In this document: one piece after another, positions 42,014-50,261 of the stretch
Layout of the letters: each line of letters opens with the position of its first letter
Numbering within the stretch: position 1 is the stretch's first letter
Origin: CAZSBB01 sp964605235
GTDB taxonomy: Bacteria > Planctomycetota > Phycisphaerae > Phycisphaerales > Phycisphaeraceae
Reading direction: 5' to 3'
Length of the DNA stretch: 64,000 nucleotides
Assembly (NCBI GenBank): GCA_964605235.1
Contig: CAZSBB010000026.1
Coordinates: 1 to 64,000, forward strand
Made by a program: the position numbers and the translations under genes
Notes under the pieces: generated by a model
Databases searched by the model: none
The model's input: the letters and a program-made list of their open reading frames with translations, nothing else
What the model was told of the DNA's origin: nothing

Positions 42014-43884
42014 GGATGGTGAATCTCCGTCAGACCGCCGGGCAACACCGGCAACGAACCACCGGGCTCAAGTGTCAGCGTTCGTTCATCCTGCAGTTGC
42101 AGGCGATAGTCGAACAGCCGCAGCCGCGCCGGGCGGGCCTGCGGCAGCAGCGGGTACAACTGCGTGCGATCCGTGCCGTTGAGCAGGTGCACGATCTCCC
42201 CTTCCGGCAGCGGCACTTCCGTCGCACCCATCACCGCCGCCAACCACCATTGCGCAGGTCCTCCCCCCTGCCAGACTTCCAGCTTGCGGCCCAGCGGGCG
42301 CCGCCGCGACTGGAACAACGCCCGTTGCTGCCGGTAGAACCCCAACCAGGCGGCGAGCACCTGGCGCTGCGCGGCGCTCAGGTCGGGCAGATTCATGCTG
42401 AAGGTCGGCACGCCGCCCGCCAGGGCTTTGATCATCATCAGCGCCAGCGCGATTGGACGAGTGTGAATGCTGGTGACCAGCGGATCGACATGCACGCACT
42501 CGGCGAACGCCTGGGTGTAGCCGCAGCGCTGGAGATTGGTGTCCATGTCATAAGCGGTGTCGCCGGCGCGGACCATGGTGCCGTGGCGGATCAGCCGGGC
42601 GTTGCCGTAGTCCTGCTTCAGTTCCAGCAGCGCCTGCGGATTGGCCGCGCGGGCGGCTTCCCACTGCGCCGCCATCAGCGCGTCGAGCGCCGCCACCGGG
42701 TCGGCGATGTCGTGGTCATGCGTGGTGCTGGTGCAGGGCTGGGGGCTTAAGCAGTTGAACAGGTCCACCTTGAGTCCGTCGATGCCGAACTGCTCAAACA
42801 GCCGACGGGTTTCCGCCTGCACGTACGCCCGCACCTGCGGACAGGCGGGGCAGAGCTGATGCAGTCCGTTGACGGAGAGGAAATCGCCCGTGGCGTCGCG
42901 CATGAACCAATGCGCCAGACGTTGGGCGACTTTGCTGGTGGGGGCAACGCACAGCGGCGCATGCCAGAGCAAGAATTTGAGCCCCTGCTCCTGCACCTGG
43001 CGCACCAGGCGCGGCAAGTCGGCAAACTTGGCGGCATCGGCGGCATAATCACCATGGTTGATCGGGCGCGGGCCGTCGTCATCCAGCCCGGGTCCAAACC
43101 AGCCGTCGTCGAGGATGAGCGCGCCCATGCCCAGCTCTTTCGCCAATCGAGCGTTGTCCAGCACGCGCTGGTCGTTCATCTGCGCGGAGGGGAAGGCCGT
43201 CCATGTACACCACACCGGCTCCCACGCCGCCGAATGCCGGGGGTAGAGCAGTTCCTCGCGCTGGCGGATGAGGTCGGTGTAGTTCCGCAGCGCGGTGAAC
43301 CAGTGGTCGGCGGTGGTGCTGACGAACAGGTCAAGCTCGATCTGCTCATCGGCCGGTTCGGGATGGGTCCAGGCAAACGCCAGCGCCAGGTGCTGATCGC
43401 CGCCGATCATGGCTTTGCGTTGACTGATGCCCGGCAGCAGGCGACGAATGGTGACCGCGCCGGGGACATTGAGCAATCCCACCGCCAGCAGAAAGGCGCC
43501 GGCTTCGTCGTTGACGGCAAAGAACGGATGGCCGGCGTTGGCGGCGGTGATCTGGAATTGCGGGGCGCGGATGTCGAGCGCTTTGGGCGAGTTGACGTAA
43601 TGCCGGCCGCAGTCGGGGATCACCACGCCGCCGTAGTTCAGCAGCGGCAACTGCACGATGCACTGCAATTCCACCGCGCCCACCGGCTGCCCGTCCGGCC
43701 GGGTGAGCGTCACCCGTCGGCTGTCGTCTTCGGACACCGACCAGTCGGCGCGCCAGGCGTCGGCCTGATGGACATCGCACCAGGAGCCGTCGGCTTCCCG
43801 CAACTGCAGACGCAGACTCAGCAACCCATCATCCGCAGGCGGCAGTTTCGACAGCAACGGCGGCGACGAGGAAGTGGTGGTCAT
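42010..43884 (-). CDS. GH36-like alpha-galactosidase (melibiase family)
   Basis: 624-residue protein without signal peptide, hence cytoplasmic. An N-terminal beta domain is followed by the barrel with MGALILDDGWFGPG and the nucleophile Asp in DGLKVDLFNC. The acid/base Asp in VRAGDTAYDMD lies about 130 residues later, as in GH36/GH27 clan D. ATG at 43884 is used (GGAG 9 bases upstream); the longer frame reaches into the regulator. It stands 64 bases after the GntR-type regulator stop, and its stop overlaps the start of the GH42-like gene (ATGA). Likely removes alpha-linked galactose from imported oligosaccharides of the same substrate family as the GH50 enzyme. Confidence 0.82.
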   Translation of the reverse strand: MTTTSSSPPLLSKLPPADDGLLSLRLQLREADGSWCDVHQADAWRADWSVSEDDSRRVTLTRPDGQPVGAVELQCIVQLPLLNYGGVVIPDCGRHYVNSPKALDIRAPQFQITAANAGHPFFAVNDEAGAFLLAVGLLNVPGAVTIRRLLPGISQRKAMIGGDQHLALAFAWTHPEPADEQIELDLFVSTTADHWFTALRNYTDLIRQREELLYPRHSAAWEPVWCTWTAFPSAQMNDQRVLDNARLAKELGMGALILDDGWFGPGLDDDGPRPINHGDYAADAAKFADLPRLVRQVQEQGLKFLLWHAPLCVAPTSKVAQRLAHWFMRDATGDFLSVNGLHQLCPACPQVRAYVQAETRRLFEQFGIDGLKVDLFNCLSPQPCTSTTHDHDIADPVAALDALMAAQWEAARAANPQALLELKQDYGNARLIRHGTMVRAGDTAYDMDTNLQRCGYTQAFAECVHVDPLVTSIHTRPIALALMMIKALAGGVPTFSMNLPDLSAAQRQVLAAWLGFYRQQRALFQSRRRPLGRKLEVWQGGGPAQWWLAAVMGATEVPLPEGEIVHLLNGTDRTQLYPLLPQARPARLRLFDYRLQLQDERTLTLEPGGSLPVLPGGLTEIHHP

Positions 43885-43948
43885 GAAGAACTGCTCCGAA
43901 CAAAAAGGAAAAGGGCGAACCGACCAGCAGGCGATCCGCTGCACGGGC

Positions 43949-45031
43949 TTACGCCGGGGGCGGGCCGCTGCTGTCGCGGATGATCAGCGTGCCGGTGATT
44001 TCCCGGCGCACGGCCCGGGCGCGGCCGGCGGGCAGCATCTGGCGATGCGCCCACTGCGCCGCTTCCTGGGCGAGTTCCAGGAAGGGATGGCGCATGACGG
44101 TCATCGGCACCGGCGCCAGCGCCGCATACTGCGGATGGTCGCCATAGGTCACCACGCTGATGTCGTCGGGCACGCCCAGCCCGCGCTGGAGGAAGTGGCT
44201 GACCAGCACCGCGCCGGCGTGGTCGTCGTTGGCGATGACCGCGGTGGGCCGGGGCTTGAGCGCCAGAATCTGCTCCGCCAGCACATGGGTGTCGGTGTCG
44301 GTTTTGCCCGGCTCGCTGAGAATCCAGTGCCGCACGGCCGGGTCGCGCCAGCGCTGCAGCGCCCGTTCAAAGCCCGCCACCTTGCGGCCAAAGCCCGTCG
44401 CCAGACAGATGCGGCGATGCCCCAGTTCATACAGGTAATCCGCCAGTTCCACGGTGGCGCGTTCGGTGTCGGTGGTGATGTAGTCCCCCTTGGGCTGACG
44501 CGATTCGATCAGCAACACCGGCAACCCGCTGCTCTTGAGCTGGGTCATGCACTCAGACATGTTGAAGTCCGCGCGGTGCGGGGGAAAGATCAGCAGACAG
44601 CCCGGCTGGGAGCGTTCCATCTGCTGCAGGGCGGCGTCGAGATTGCGCTCGGTGGGGGCGACGGCGTAGACCATGGCGTGATCGAGCCTGGCGAGTTCCT
44701 GCTGGAGCAGGTCGATCTCGTAGCTGAAGACGATCGCCGGGTGCAAGCCGATTTTGATGAAGCCGACGGTGCGCCGTTCCACTTCCACCACCGGCTGGCG
44801 TTCGCCTTCATCGGTGACAAACGCCCCGCTGCCATTGACGGTGCGGATGAGCCCGCGGCGGCGCAACTGGGTGAGCGCTTTCTTGGCGGTCACATCGGCC
44901 ACGGCGAAGTGTTCGCAGATCTCGCGGATGGAATAAATCCGCTGTCCGGGCCGGAAATCGCCGGTCTCGATCTGTTCTTCGATTCGCCGGGCGACCTGGG
45001 CATACAGCGGCATGAGTTTGCTGGCAGGCAT
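43949..45031 (-). CDS. GntR/LacI-hybrid transcriptional regulator
   Basis: 360-residue regulator: an N-terminal GntR-type winged helix (MPLYAQVARRIEEQIETGDFRPGQRIYSIREICEHFAVADVTAKKALTQL pattern) joined to a LacI-type periplasmic-binding-protein-like sugar domain (LYELGHRRICLATGFG, VIANDDHAGAVLVSHFLQRGLGVPDDISVVTYGD). This is the AraR-like architecture known from arabinose repressors. ATG at 45031 has GAGGTGA 4 bases upstream. It heads the minus-strand set with the GH36-like, GH42-like and possibly DUF4838 genes, and is divergent from two pseudopilin genes. Promoter and palindromes upstream suggest autoregulation and control of both sides. Confidence 0.92.
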   Translation of the reverse strand: MPASKLMPLYAQVARRIEEQIETGDFRPGQRIYSIREICEHFAVADVTAKKALTQLRRRGLIRTVNGSGAFVTDEGERQPVVEVERRTVGFIKIGLHPAIVFSYEIDLLQQELARLDHAMVYAVAPTERNLDAALQQMERSQPGCLLIFPPHRADFNMSECMTQLKSSGLPVLLIESRQPKGDYITTDTERATVELADYLYELGHRRICLATGFGRKVAGFERALQRWRDPAVRHWILSEPGKTDTDTHVLAEQILALKPRPTAVIANDDHAGAVLVSHFLQRGLGVPDDISVVTYGDHPQYAALAPVPMTVMRHPFLELAQEAAQWAHRQMLPAGRARAVRREITGTLIIRDSSGPPPA

Positions 45032-45049
45032 GCTGTCACCTCGAAAACA

Positions 45050-45057
45050 ACCTAGGT
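45050..45057. promoter_or_regulatory. ACCTAGGT palindrome near the regulator transcription start
   Basis: Perfect 8-base palindrome 7 bases downstream of the regulator -10 box, in a place where a bound repressor would block initiation. Short, so chance cannot be excluded. Confidence 0.3.
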
Positions 45058-45063
45058 GCATTT

Positions 45064-45091
45064 ATCGTACCCAGGCGGAACCGTAATGCAA
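45064..45091 (-). promoter_or_regulatory. Candidate promoter of the GntR/LacI-type gene
   Basis: On the minus strand: -35 TTGCAT (45086-45091), 16-base spacer, -10 TACGAT (45064-45069). The -35 box lies inside the left arm of the 45084-45126 inverted repeat. Confidence 0.5.
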
Positions 45092-45126
45092 TACCTTCGG
45101 CGACAACTCCGAAGAAATTCGCATTA
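45084..45126. promoter_or_regulatory. 43-base imperfect inverted repeat, candidate operator
   Basis: Left arm TAATGCAATACCTTCGG and right arm CCGAAGAAATTCGCATTA pair at about 17 of 20 positions with one bulge. It covers the regulator's -35 box and lies about 90 bases upstream of the divergent pseudopilin promoter. It could be bound by the GntR/LacI-type protein as a dimer pair, or form a hairpin. Confidence 0.5.
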
Positions 45127-45215
45127 TCCCCTGTATTTGCTGTCAATCTGCCGGGCATGATCTGGCGCCGCAATTCCACGGTGATCATGAGCCGGCTTGA
45201 CCTTGGTTTTTTTTG

Positions 45216-45244
45216 TTGACATTGCCGTTATGTGAAACTAGCAT
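45216..45244 (+). promoter_or_regulatory. Candidate promoter of the pseudopilin pair
   Basis: -35 TTGACA (45216-45221), 17-base spacer, -10 TAGCAT (45239-45244), 33 bases before the ATG at 45277. An eight-T run just upstream could act as an UP-like element. Confidence 0.55.
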
Positions 45245-45276
45245 GAATCCAGATCGAATCACCCAGGAACACAGCC

Positions 45277-46041
45277 ATGACGCAGGCCCACCACCGCCGG
45301 GGACGCGCCTTCACGCTGATCGAACTGCTGGTGGTCATCAGCATCATCAGCGTGCTCATCGCCATCCTGTTGCCGGCGCTGGGCAAGGCGCGGGAGCAGG
45401 CGCGGCGGACCGCCTGCAGCGCCAACGTGCACAGCTTTCTGGTCGCAGTGCATGTCTACGCTCAGGATTTCCAGGACGCCCCGCCCGCCGCAGCCGCCTA
45501 TTACAGCGATGGTGACGCATACTACGGCCGGTATGTCTTTAACAATGTCGTCCGCTATGCCATGGCGACGCAGTACCAACTCGCCAACGCCAAGACCTGG
45601 ATCTGTCCCTCAGGCATGGACCCGGTGCGCCACAAGCTCTGGGGCAGCTATGGGCAAAACTACGTCACCCTCGACGGGACCAGCTACAGCAACAATCTTT
45701 CGCAAACCTCTTATGGGTATCTGATCGGGCTGGGCTTCAACAGCGTCAACAACTACGGCCCCACGCAGGACAACCTGACCGACAGCAAAGTGGAAAAGCT
45801 TTCGCTGGCGCGCCGCCCCTCCCAGCGCATCGCCTGGTGGGATGCGATTGTGCCCGATGGCGTGGGGAAGACGCCCCTGGTCACCTGGTATGCGTCCGCC
45901 AACAATCACTTCACCGGAAATCTGGTGCCTGAAGGCGGCAATTACGGGTTTGTCGACGGTCACGCCGAGTGGCGCGCCGTCCGTTGGGGTGACAACATGA
46001 TTACCGCCGGCGCGGGCCAGTTCATCGCCATCGCCCGCTGA
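45277..46041 (+). CDS. Prepilin-type protein (planctomycetal pseudopilin)
   Basis: 254-residue protein. An 11-residue basic leader (with HHRRGRA) is followed by FTLIELLVVISIISVLIAILLPALGKAREQARR, with Glu at +5 and Ala, not Gly, at the cleavage site. The globular part ends with YGFVDGHAEWRAV, the DGH motif of the H-X9-DG domain. It is strongly similar in its helix to the proteins at 30669 and 46086, but the rest differs. Divergent from the GntR/LacI-type regulator and 44 bases before the next pseudopilin gene. Likely exported and assembled by a type II secretion/type IV pilus-like machine encoded elsewhere. Confidence 0.85.
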   Translation: MTQAHHRRGRAFTLIELLVVISIISVLIAILLPALGKAREQARRTACSANVHSFLVAVHVYAQDFQDAPPAAAAYYSDGDAYYGRYVFNNVVRYAMATQYQLANAKTWICPSGMDPVRHKLWGSYGQNYVTLDGTSYSNNLSQTSYGYLIGLGFNSVNNYGPTQDNLTDSKVEKLSLARRPSQRIAWWDAIVPDGVGKTPLVTWYASANNHFTGNLVPEGGNYGFVDGHAEWRAVRWGDNMITAGAGQFIAIAR

Positions 46042-46085
46042 TTGCCTGCATCCTCACCTGCCTGCCGCGAACGGAGTCGTCCGAC

Positions 46086-46850
46086 ATGTTCATCGAGCGC
46101 GTGCATCAGTTTGCTGACAAAACCCCACCGCAGTTCGCCCGAACCGCTTTCACGCTGATCGAACTGCTGGTGGTCATCAGCATCATCAGCCTGCTCATCG
46201 CCATTCTGCTGCCGGCGCTGCAGAAAGCCCGGCAGAGCGCCATCCGGCTGCAATGCCTCACGCAACTGCGCAGCATCGGCCCGGCGGTCGCCAACTATGC
46301 CGGCGACTTCAAAGGCTATGGCCCGCCCCACAACTTCACCACCAATTCCAATGGCACCAATGCCAACTGGCGCACCGGCGGAGCCGCCACCGTGGATCAA
46401 CCGCTGCTCACCGGCCTGGATCCGTACTTCGGGTATACCACCGGCACCGCCGACAGCAGCAAGTTCTACTTCCGAAATCGCGGCTGCCCGGATTACCAGC
46501 GCGGGGTCCAGTCCCACGATTACGCCTTCACCTGCAACCACTACATCCTGGGCATGGTCAACACCAACAGCCGGGACTCCTGGTTCAATCTCGACAGCCC
46601 CCGCGTCAAGCCCAGCGCCACCATGCTGTCCGTGGAACACAATCGTCAGGAAATCAACGGCACCACCACCGCCCCCAGCCTCAGCGGCACCCTGTTTGAT
46701 GTCCCCCGCAGCGGCGGCGGCTACAACCAGTTCGGCCGCCATCAAGGCGAAGGGCTCAACTTCCTCTACGTCGACGGCCACGCCGCCTTCCTGCGCTACG
46801 ACGACAGCATCGCCAACTTCCCCGACCTGCCGATTCTGCGGCCCAACTGA
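46086..46850 (+). CDS. Prepilin-type protein (planctomycetal pseudopilin)
   Basis: 254-residue protein. The leader is 21 residues and ends in Ala, then FTLIELLVVISIISLLIAILLPALQKARQSA. The C-terminal part has HQGEGLNFLYVDGHAAFL, close to the H-X9-DG signature but with one extra residue between His and Asp. ACGGAG lies 11 bases before the ATG. Second gene of a two-gene unit after the GntR/LacI-controlled promoter. Ends 22 bases from the convergent heparinase-like gene. Function as for its neighbour, unproven. Confidence 0.85.
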   Translation: MFIERVHQFADKTPPQFARTAFTLIELLVVISIISLLIAILLPALQKARQSAIRLQCLTQLRSIGPAVANYAGDFKGYGPPHNFTTNSNGTNANWRTGGAATVDQPLLTGLDPYFGYTTGTADSSKFYFRNRGCPDYQRGVQSHDYAFTCNHYILGMVNTNSRDSWFNLDSPRVKPSATMLSVEHNRQEINGTTTAPSLSGTLFDVPRSGGGYNQFGRHQGEGLNFLYVDGHAAFLRYDDSIANFPDLPILRPN

Positions 46851-46872
46851 TCGTCCTGCTCGTGTGGCGAAC

Positions 46873-48831
46873 TCAATCAGTTCCGCGCTGCACCTGCGGC
46901 GCATGCCAGGGTCCGGTGATCTGCAACCGACGATCGCCCACCGTCAGGTGGTGATGCGCCTCCGATCGCATTTCCCAGTTCAGTTCCAACTGCGGCTGTA
47001 ATGCCAGCAAGGTCACCAACCGCACCGCGCCGGGCGCGGCCGGGCTGAGCAACTGCACCGTGAGCAAGGGCGTGTGCTGCTGCTGTTCATTGACCCGCCA
47101 CCCCCGTGGCTGCGGTTCGAGTTGGCCGGTGACTTCACGCCAGCGCAAGCCGGGCAATCCCCGGGCGGAGATGTGCAAACGCGCGCGGCCGCCGGCGTGC
47201 AGACCGGCGCCCTGCCCATCGACCTTCAGCGTCTGACCATGACAATGCCATAGCCATTCCCAGGCATGCGCCCGCTCGTCCTCGGGCAGCAGGTGATCGC
47301 ACACCAGCCACCCCAGTTCGTCCAGACTGATCAGCAGCCGACGATGGGTGAAAACCACCCCCGGTTCACCCGTGGTGCGCTGCCGCTGGGCATGCCCCGC
47401 CCAACCGGCGCCGGTGCAGGCAGCGGTGGGCTCCTCGGCGATCAGCACCAGCGGGTCGGACAAATGCGGCTGACTATCGCACAGCACCACGTTGTGCCCT
47501 CCGGCGGAGCGCTGCAGGACTGTCTGTTCCGAGCGGTTGTACAGCGGTTTGCCGGGATCGATCGTCAACCAGTCGCCATCCGCCCAGGTCAGCACCTGCA
47601 GCGCGTCGGCATGTTGATGGCCAGCGCCATAGGGCCCTGCATCCAGCAAGGCGTAACGCCCGGGATGTCGCAGGATGGCGTAGCCGGCCCAGGGCAACAG
47701 ATCGTCCTGCGCGCTGCGCCACGGCCGGGTCGGGAGATCCGCGGCAGGCACATGTTCCGTGAAGAAGGCGCAGATCGGTTCAATATTGAGCGACTCGGAA
47801 TCATGACAGGGCGGAAAGTCGCCGGTGGGCGTGGCGCTGCGCCCCAGCACATGGACCGCCTGCGCCAGTTGCTGCCACGCGGAGCGCGGAATGGTCCACC
47901 CCCGCCGCGCGCCATGCTGACGCTGGAAGTGCTCCGCGAGCTTCAGGGCGCTGAGCAGGTTGGAAAACGCCACCACGGCATACGCCGGCGCCAGTTCCAA
48001 TTGGCTGCCATCGGGATAGAACTGGCGTTGGATTTCCGCCAGCGCCCGGTCCAGTGCGGTGGCGGCAAAGACCGCCGCGCCGTTGAGCTCGGGAAACAGC
48101 AGCCCGCAATACATCAGGCCGTTGGTTTCCATGGTCTTGAAATTGTTGGCGGTGGGCGTGTGCAGCAGGCCCAGCCCATGTTCACGATACAGGCACGCCA
48201 GCAACCAGAGGGCTTCATCACTGACGGCGGCGCTGGTGCGGAAAGCGTCGAACGCAGCGCTCCAGGTCCACGCCATGCGGATGCCCATTTCGATGGTCCG
48301 CCACGGATTGGGCACGATCTGATTGCGGATGACCGGCGGGCGCGGGCACTGGTCATGCCAGGTGCGCAGTTCATATTCCCAATGCCGGGCATAGCGTGCG
48401 TCACCCGTGGCGCGGTACGTCTGCGCCAGGGGATACCAGTGGTACTGCCGATTGAACTGGGCGGACCACTCGCGGGTTTTGGCGGCGCCCAGGTGGGCGG
48501 AGGGGTCGAACCACCAGTCGATGTCGCCGGCGAACTGGTGCTCGAGGCCGTAGACGCCGATGTAGCGACGCTTCAGCGTCAGTTCCGGATCGCAGTGAAA
48601 ACCATGCTGATAGCCCAGCCGCCATCCGAACCATTGGTGGTACATGGCGGGAATGTGGAAACGTTCATCGAAGCGGGGTGGGCCGGCGCGCAGGGTCGCC
48701 ACGTAGGCGGTCATCGCGCCGCGAACATCACCAGCGCGCAGGGCTTGCGCCCAGGCGCTGTCCGGCGCGGTTTCGGGATCAAGCACCCGCGCCGGGTCCA
48801 GTTCGGGAGAGGTCAGGTCCAGGGTTTGCAT
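46873..48831 (-). CDS. Heparinase II/III-like polysaccharide lyase family protein
   Basis: 652-residue protein without a signal peptide. The N-terminal about 330 residues form an alpha/alpha toroid, with RFHIPAMYHQWFGWRLGY and PNPWRTIEMGIRMAW (the likely substrate-contact helix). It continues with PDGSQLELAPAYAVVAFSN, and the C-terminal beta-sheet domain carries GPYGAGHQHADALQV, the conserved heparinase II/III signature with the metal or catalytic histidines. Members cleave uronic-acid-containing polysaccharides (heparin, alginate, ulvan-type). GGAGG 6 bases upstream supports the ATG at 48831. Cytoplasmic location would mean action on imported oligosaccharides. Follows the PPi-phosphofructokinase gene by 55 bases. 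Confidence 0.85.
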   Translation of the reverse strand: MQTLDLTSPELDPARVLDPETAPDSAWAQALRAGDVRGAMTAYVATLRAGPPRFDERFHIPAMYHQWFGWRLGYQHGFHCDPELTLKRRYIGVYGLEHQFAGDIDWWFDPSAHLGAAKTREWSAQFNRQYHWYPLAQTYRATGDARYARHWEYELRTWHDQCPRPPVIRNQIVPNPWRTIEMGIRMAWTWSAAFDAFRTSAAVSDEALWLLACLYREHGLGLLHTPTANNFKTMETNGLMYCGLLFPELNGAAVFAATALDRALAEIQRQFYPDGSQLELAPAYAVVAFSNLLSALKLAEHFQRQHGARRGWTIPRSAWQQLAQAVHVLGRSATPTGDFPPCHDSESLNIEPICAFFTEHVPAADLPTRPWRSAQDDLLPWAGYAILRHPGRYALLDAGPYGAGHQHADALQVLTWADGDWLTIDPGKPLYNRSEQTVLQRSAGGHNVVLCDSQPHLSDPLVLIAEEPTAACTGAGWAGHAQRQRTTGEPGVVFTHRRLLISLDELGWLVCDHLLPEDERAHAWEWLWHCHGQTLKVDGQGAGLHAGGRARLHISARGLPGLRWREVTGQLEPQPRGWRVNEQQQHTPLLTVQLLSPAAPGAVRLVTLLALQPQLELNWEMRSEAHHHLTVGDRRLQITGPWHAPQVQRGTD

Positions 48832-48886
48832 CGGCGTCCTCCAAAGCCCCAAACGCCCGCTGGTGACCGGCAGGACGCCGACAGGA

Positions 48887-50107
48887 TTATTTGGGCAGCA
48901 GCGCGATCTTCGGCAGCGGGCCGGTCAGCGGCAGCGCGTAGTCGCGGAAGCAGTCGGCGATGTTGTTGTCGCCCACGCGGTACATCGGCTCGAGCGTGCG
49001 CGTCTTGCCCGCCACATCCGCCAGTTCGATGCGTTTGAACTGCGCCTGATAGGTCGCACCGGGCGCCCGCTGGATGGCGACCGAGCCGTCGATATCGCCC
49101 GACAGCGCGAGCTGAGCGGCAAAGCGCCCCGCCTGGCGCGCCTCGGCGGCGTCGGTCGGCGAAGCGCAGCCCACGAAGCTGCGCTGCAGGTAGCCGAAGG
49201 TGTCCGCCCGCACGCGCGGCGACTTGTGGCCCTTGGCTTTCAGCGCATTCTTGACCGCATCGGACAGGTGATCGCCCAGCGCCCCGCTGCCGGAAAGCTG
49301 CACATTGCCATGGGCGTCCTTTTCCACCGTCGATGCGAGTTGCGTCATCATCGGGTTGCCTGCCGCGTCGTGGATGCCTTCGCTCACGGCGATCAGGCAG
49401 CGGCCCAGTTTGGTGTACACCGCATCGACATCGCCCAGGAACTTGTCGAGGTTGAACACGGCTTCAGGCACGTAAATCAGATGCGGCCCATCGTCGTCAT
49501 GCTGCCGGGCGAGCATGCTGGCGGCGGTGAGGAAGCCGGCGTGACGACCCATGATGATGTTGATCTTGATGCCCGGCAGAGCGCGGTTGTCCAGGTCATC
49601 GCCCATGAACGCCTGCGCCACGAAGCGCGCCGCCGAGCCGAAGCCCGGGGTGTGGTCGTTGAGCACCAGGTCGTTGTCGATGGTCTTGGGCACATGGAAG
49701 CAGCGCAGCTCATAGCCGGCCTGCTTGGCGAGTTCATTGACGATGCGGCAGGTGTCGGAGCTGTCGTTGCCGCCGATGTAGAAGAAGTAGCGGATATTGC
49801 GTTTCTCGAAAGCGGCGAAAATCCGTTCGCAGTAAGCCTTGTCGGGTTTGTCACGGGAGGAACCCAGCGCTGCGGCGGGCGCGGCGGCGACCTGTTCAAG
49901 CAAGTCCTGGGAGAGGTCCTGGAGTTCAATGAAGTGATCGTTGACGATGCCGCGCACGGCATGCCGGCAACCGAGCACTTTGCCGATGCCCTTCTGCCCG
50001 CGCAAGGCTTCCACCAGGCCGACCAGGGATTGATTGATGACCATGGTCGGCCCGCCCGACTGCCCAATGACAGCGTTGCCGTTCAACGGTGCTTTTGCGG
50101 TGCTCAT
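48887..50107 (-). CDS. Pyrophosphate-dependent 6-phosphofructokinase
   Basis: 406-residue phosphofructokinase that uses pyrophosphate reversibly between fructose 6-phosphate and fructose 1,6-bisphosphate. GGND (residues 112-115) replaces the ATP-type GGDG and PKTIDND (140-146) has the lysine typical of PPi use. MGRHAG (186-191) contacts the sugar phosphate. The length fits the 400-residue PPi-PFK group. A strong GGAGGAAGG ribosome site precedes the ATG. Reversibility lets it serve both glycolysis and gluconeogenesis, useful when living on polysaccharides. Upstream is mltA in the same direction. Confidence 0.93.
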   Translation of the reverse strand: MSTAKAPLNGNAVIGQSGGPTMVINQSLVGLVEALRGQKGIGKVLGCRHAVRGIVNDHFIELQDLSQDLLEQVAAAPAAALGSSRDKPDKAYCERIFAAFEKRNIRYFFYIGGNDSSDTCRIVNELAKQAGYELRCFHVPKTIDNDLVLNDHTPGFGSAARFVAQAFMGDDLDNRALPGIKINIIMGRHAGFLTAASMLARQHDDDGPHLIYVPEAVFNLDKFLGDVDAVYTKLGRCLIAVSEGIHDAAGNPMMTQLASTVEKDAHGNVQLSGSGALGDHLSDAVKNALKAKGHKSPRVRADTFGYLQRSFVGCASPTDAAEARQAGRFAAQLALSGDIDGSVAIQRAPGATYQAQFKRIELADVAGKTRTLEPMYRVGDNNIADCFRDYALPLTGPLPKIALLPK

Positions 50108-50261
50108 GGGAAATTTCCTTCCTCCTCCAGAGGATCAAAGCCGGCGGGTAGGAAAACCGGGAGCGACCGGTTTTCCGGCTGGACTGGCAAAGCGGACATT
50201 GTAGTAAGCTGACGCGCCGCTGCTCAAATTGCTTTTTCGTAAGCGTGAGCCGCAGGCGGTT

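Noticed and set aside
45277..46850. Type IV pilus or type II secretion operon
   Set aside because: Only pseudopilin-like proteins are present; no ATPase, platform protein, secretin or peptidase lies in the window.
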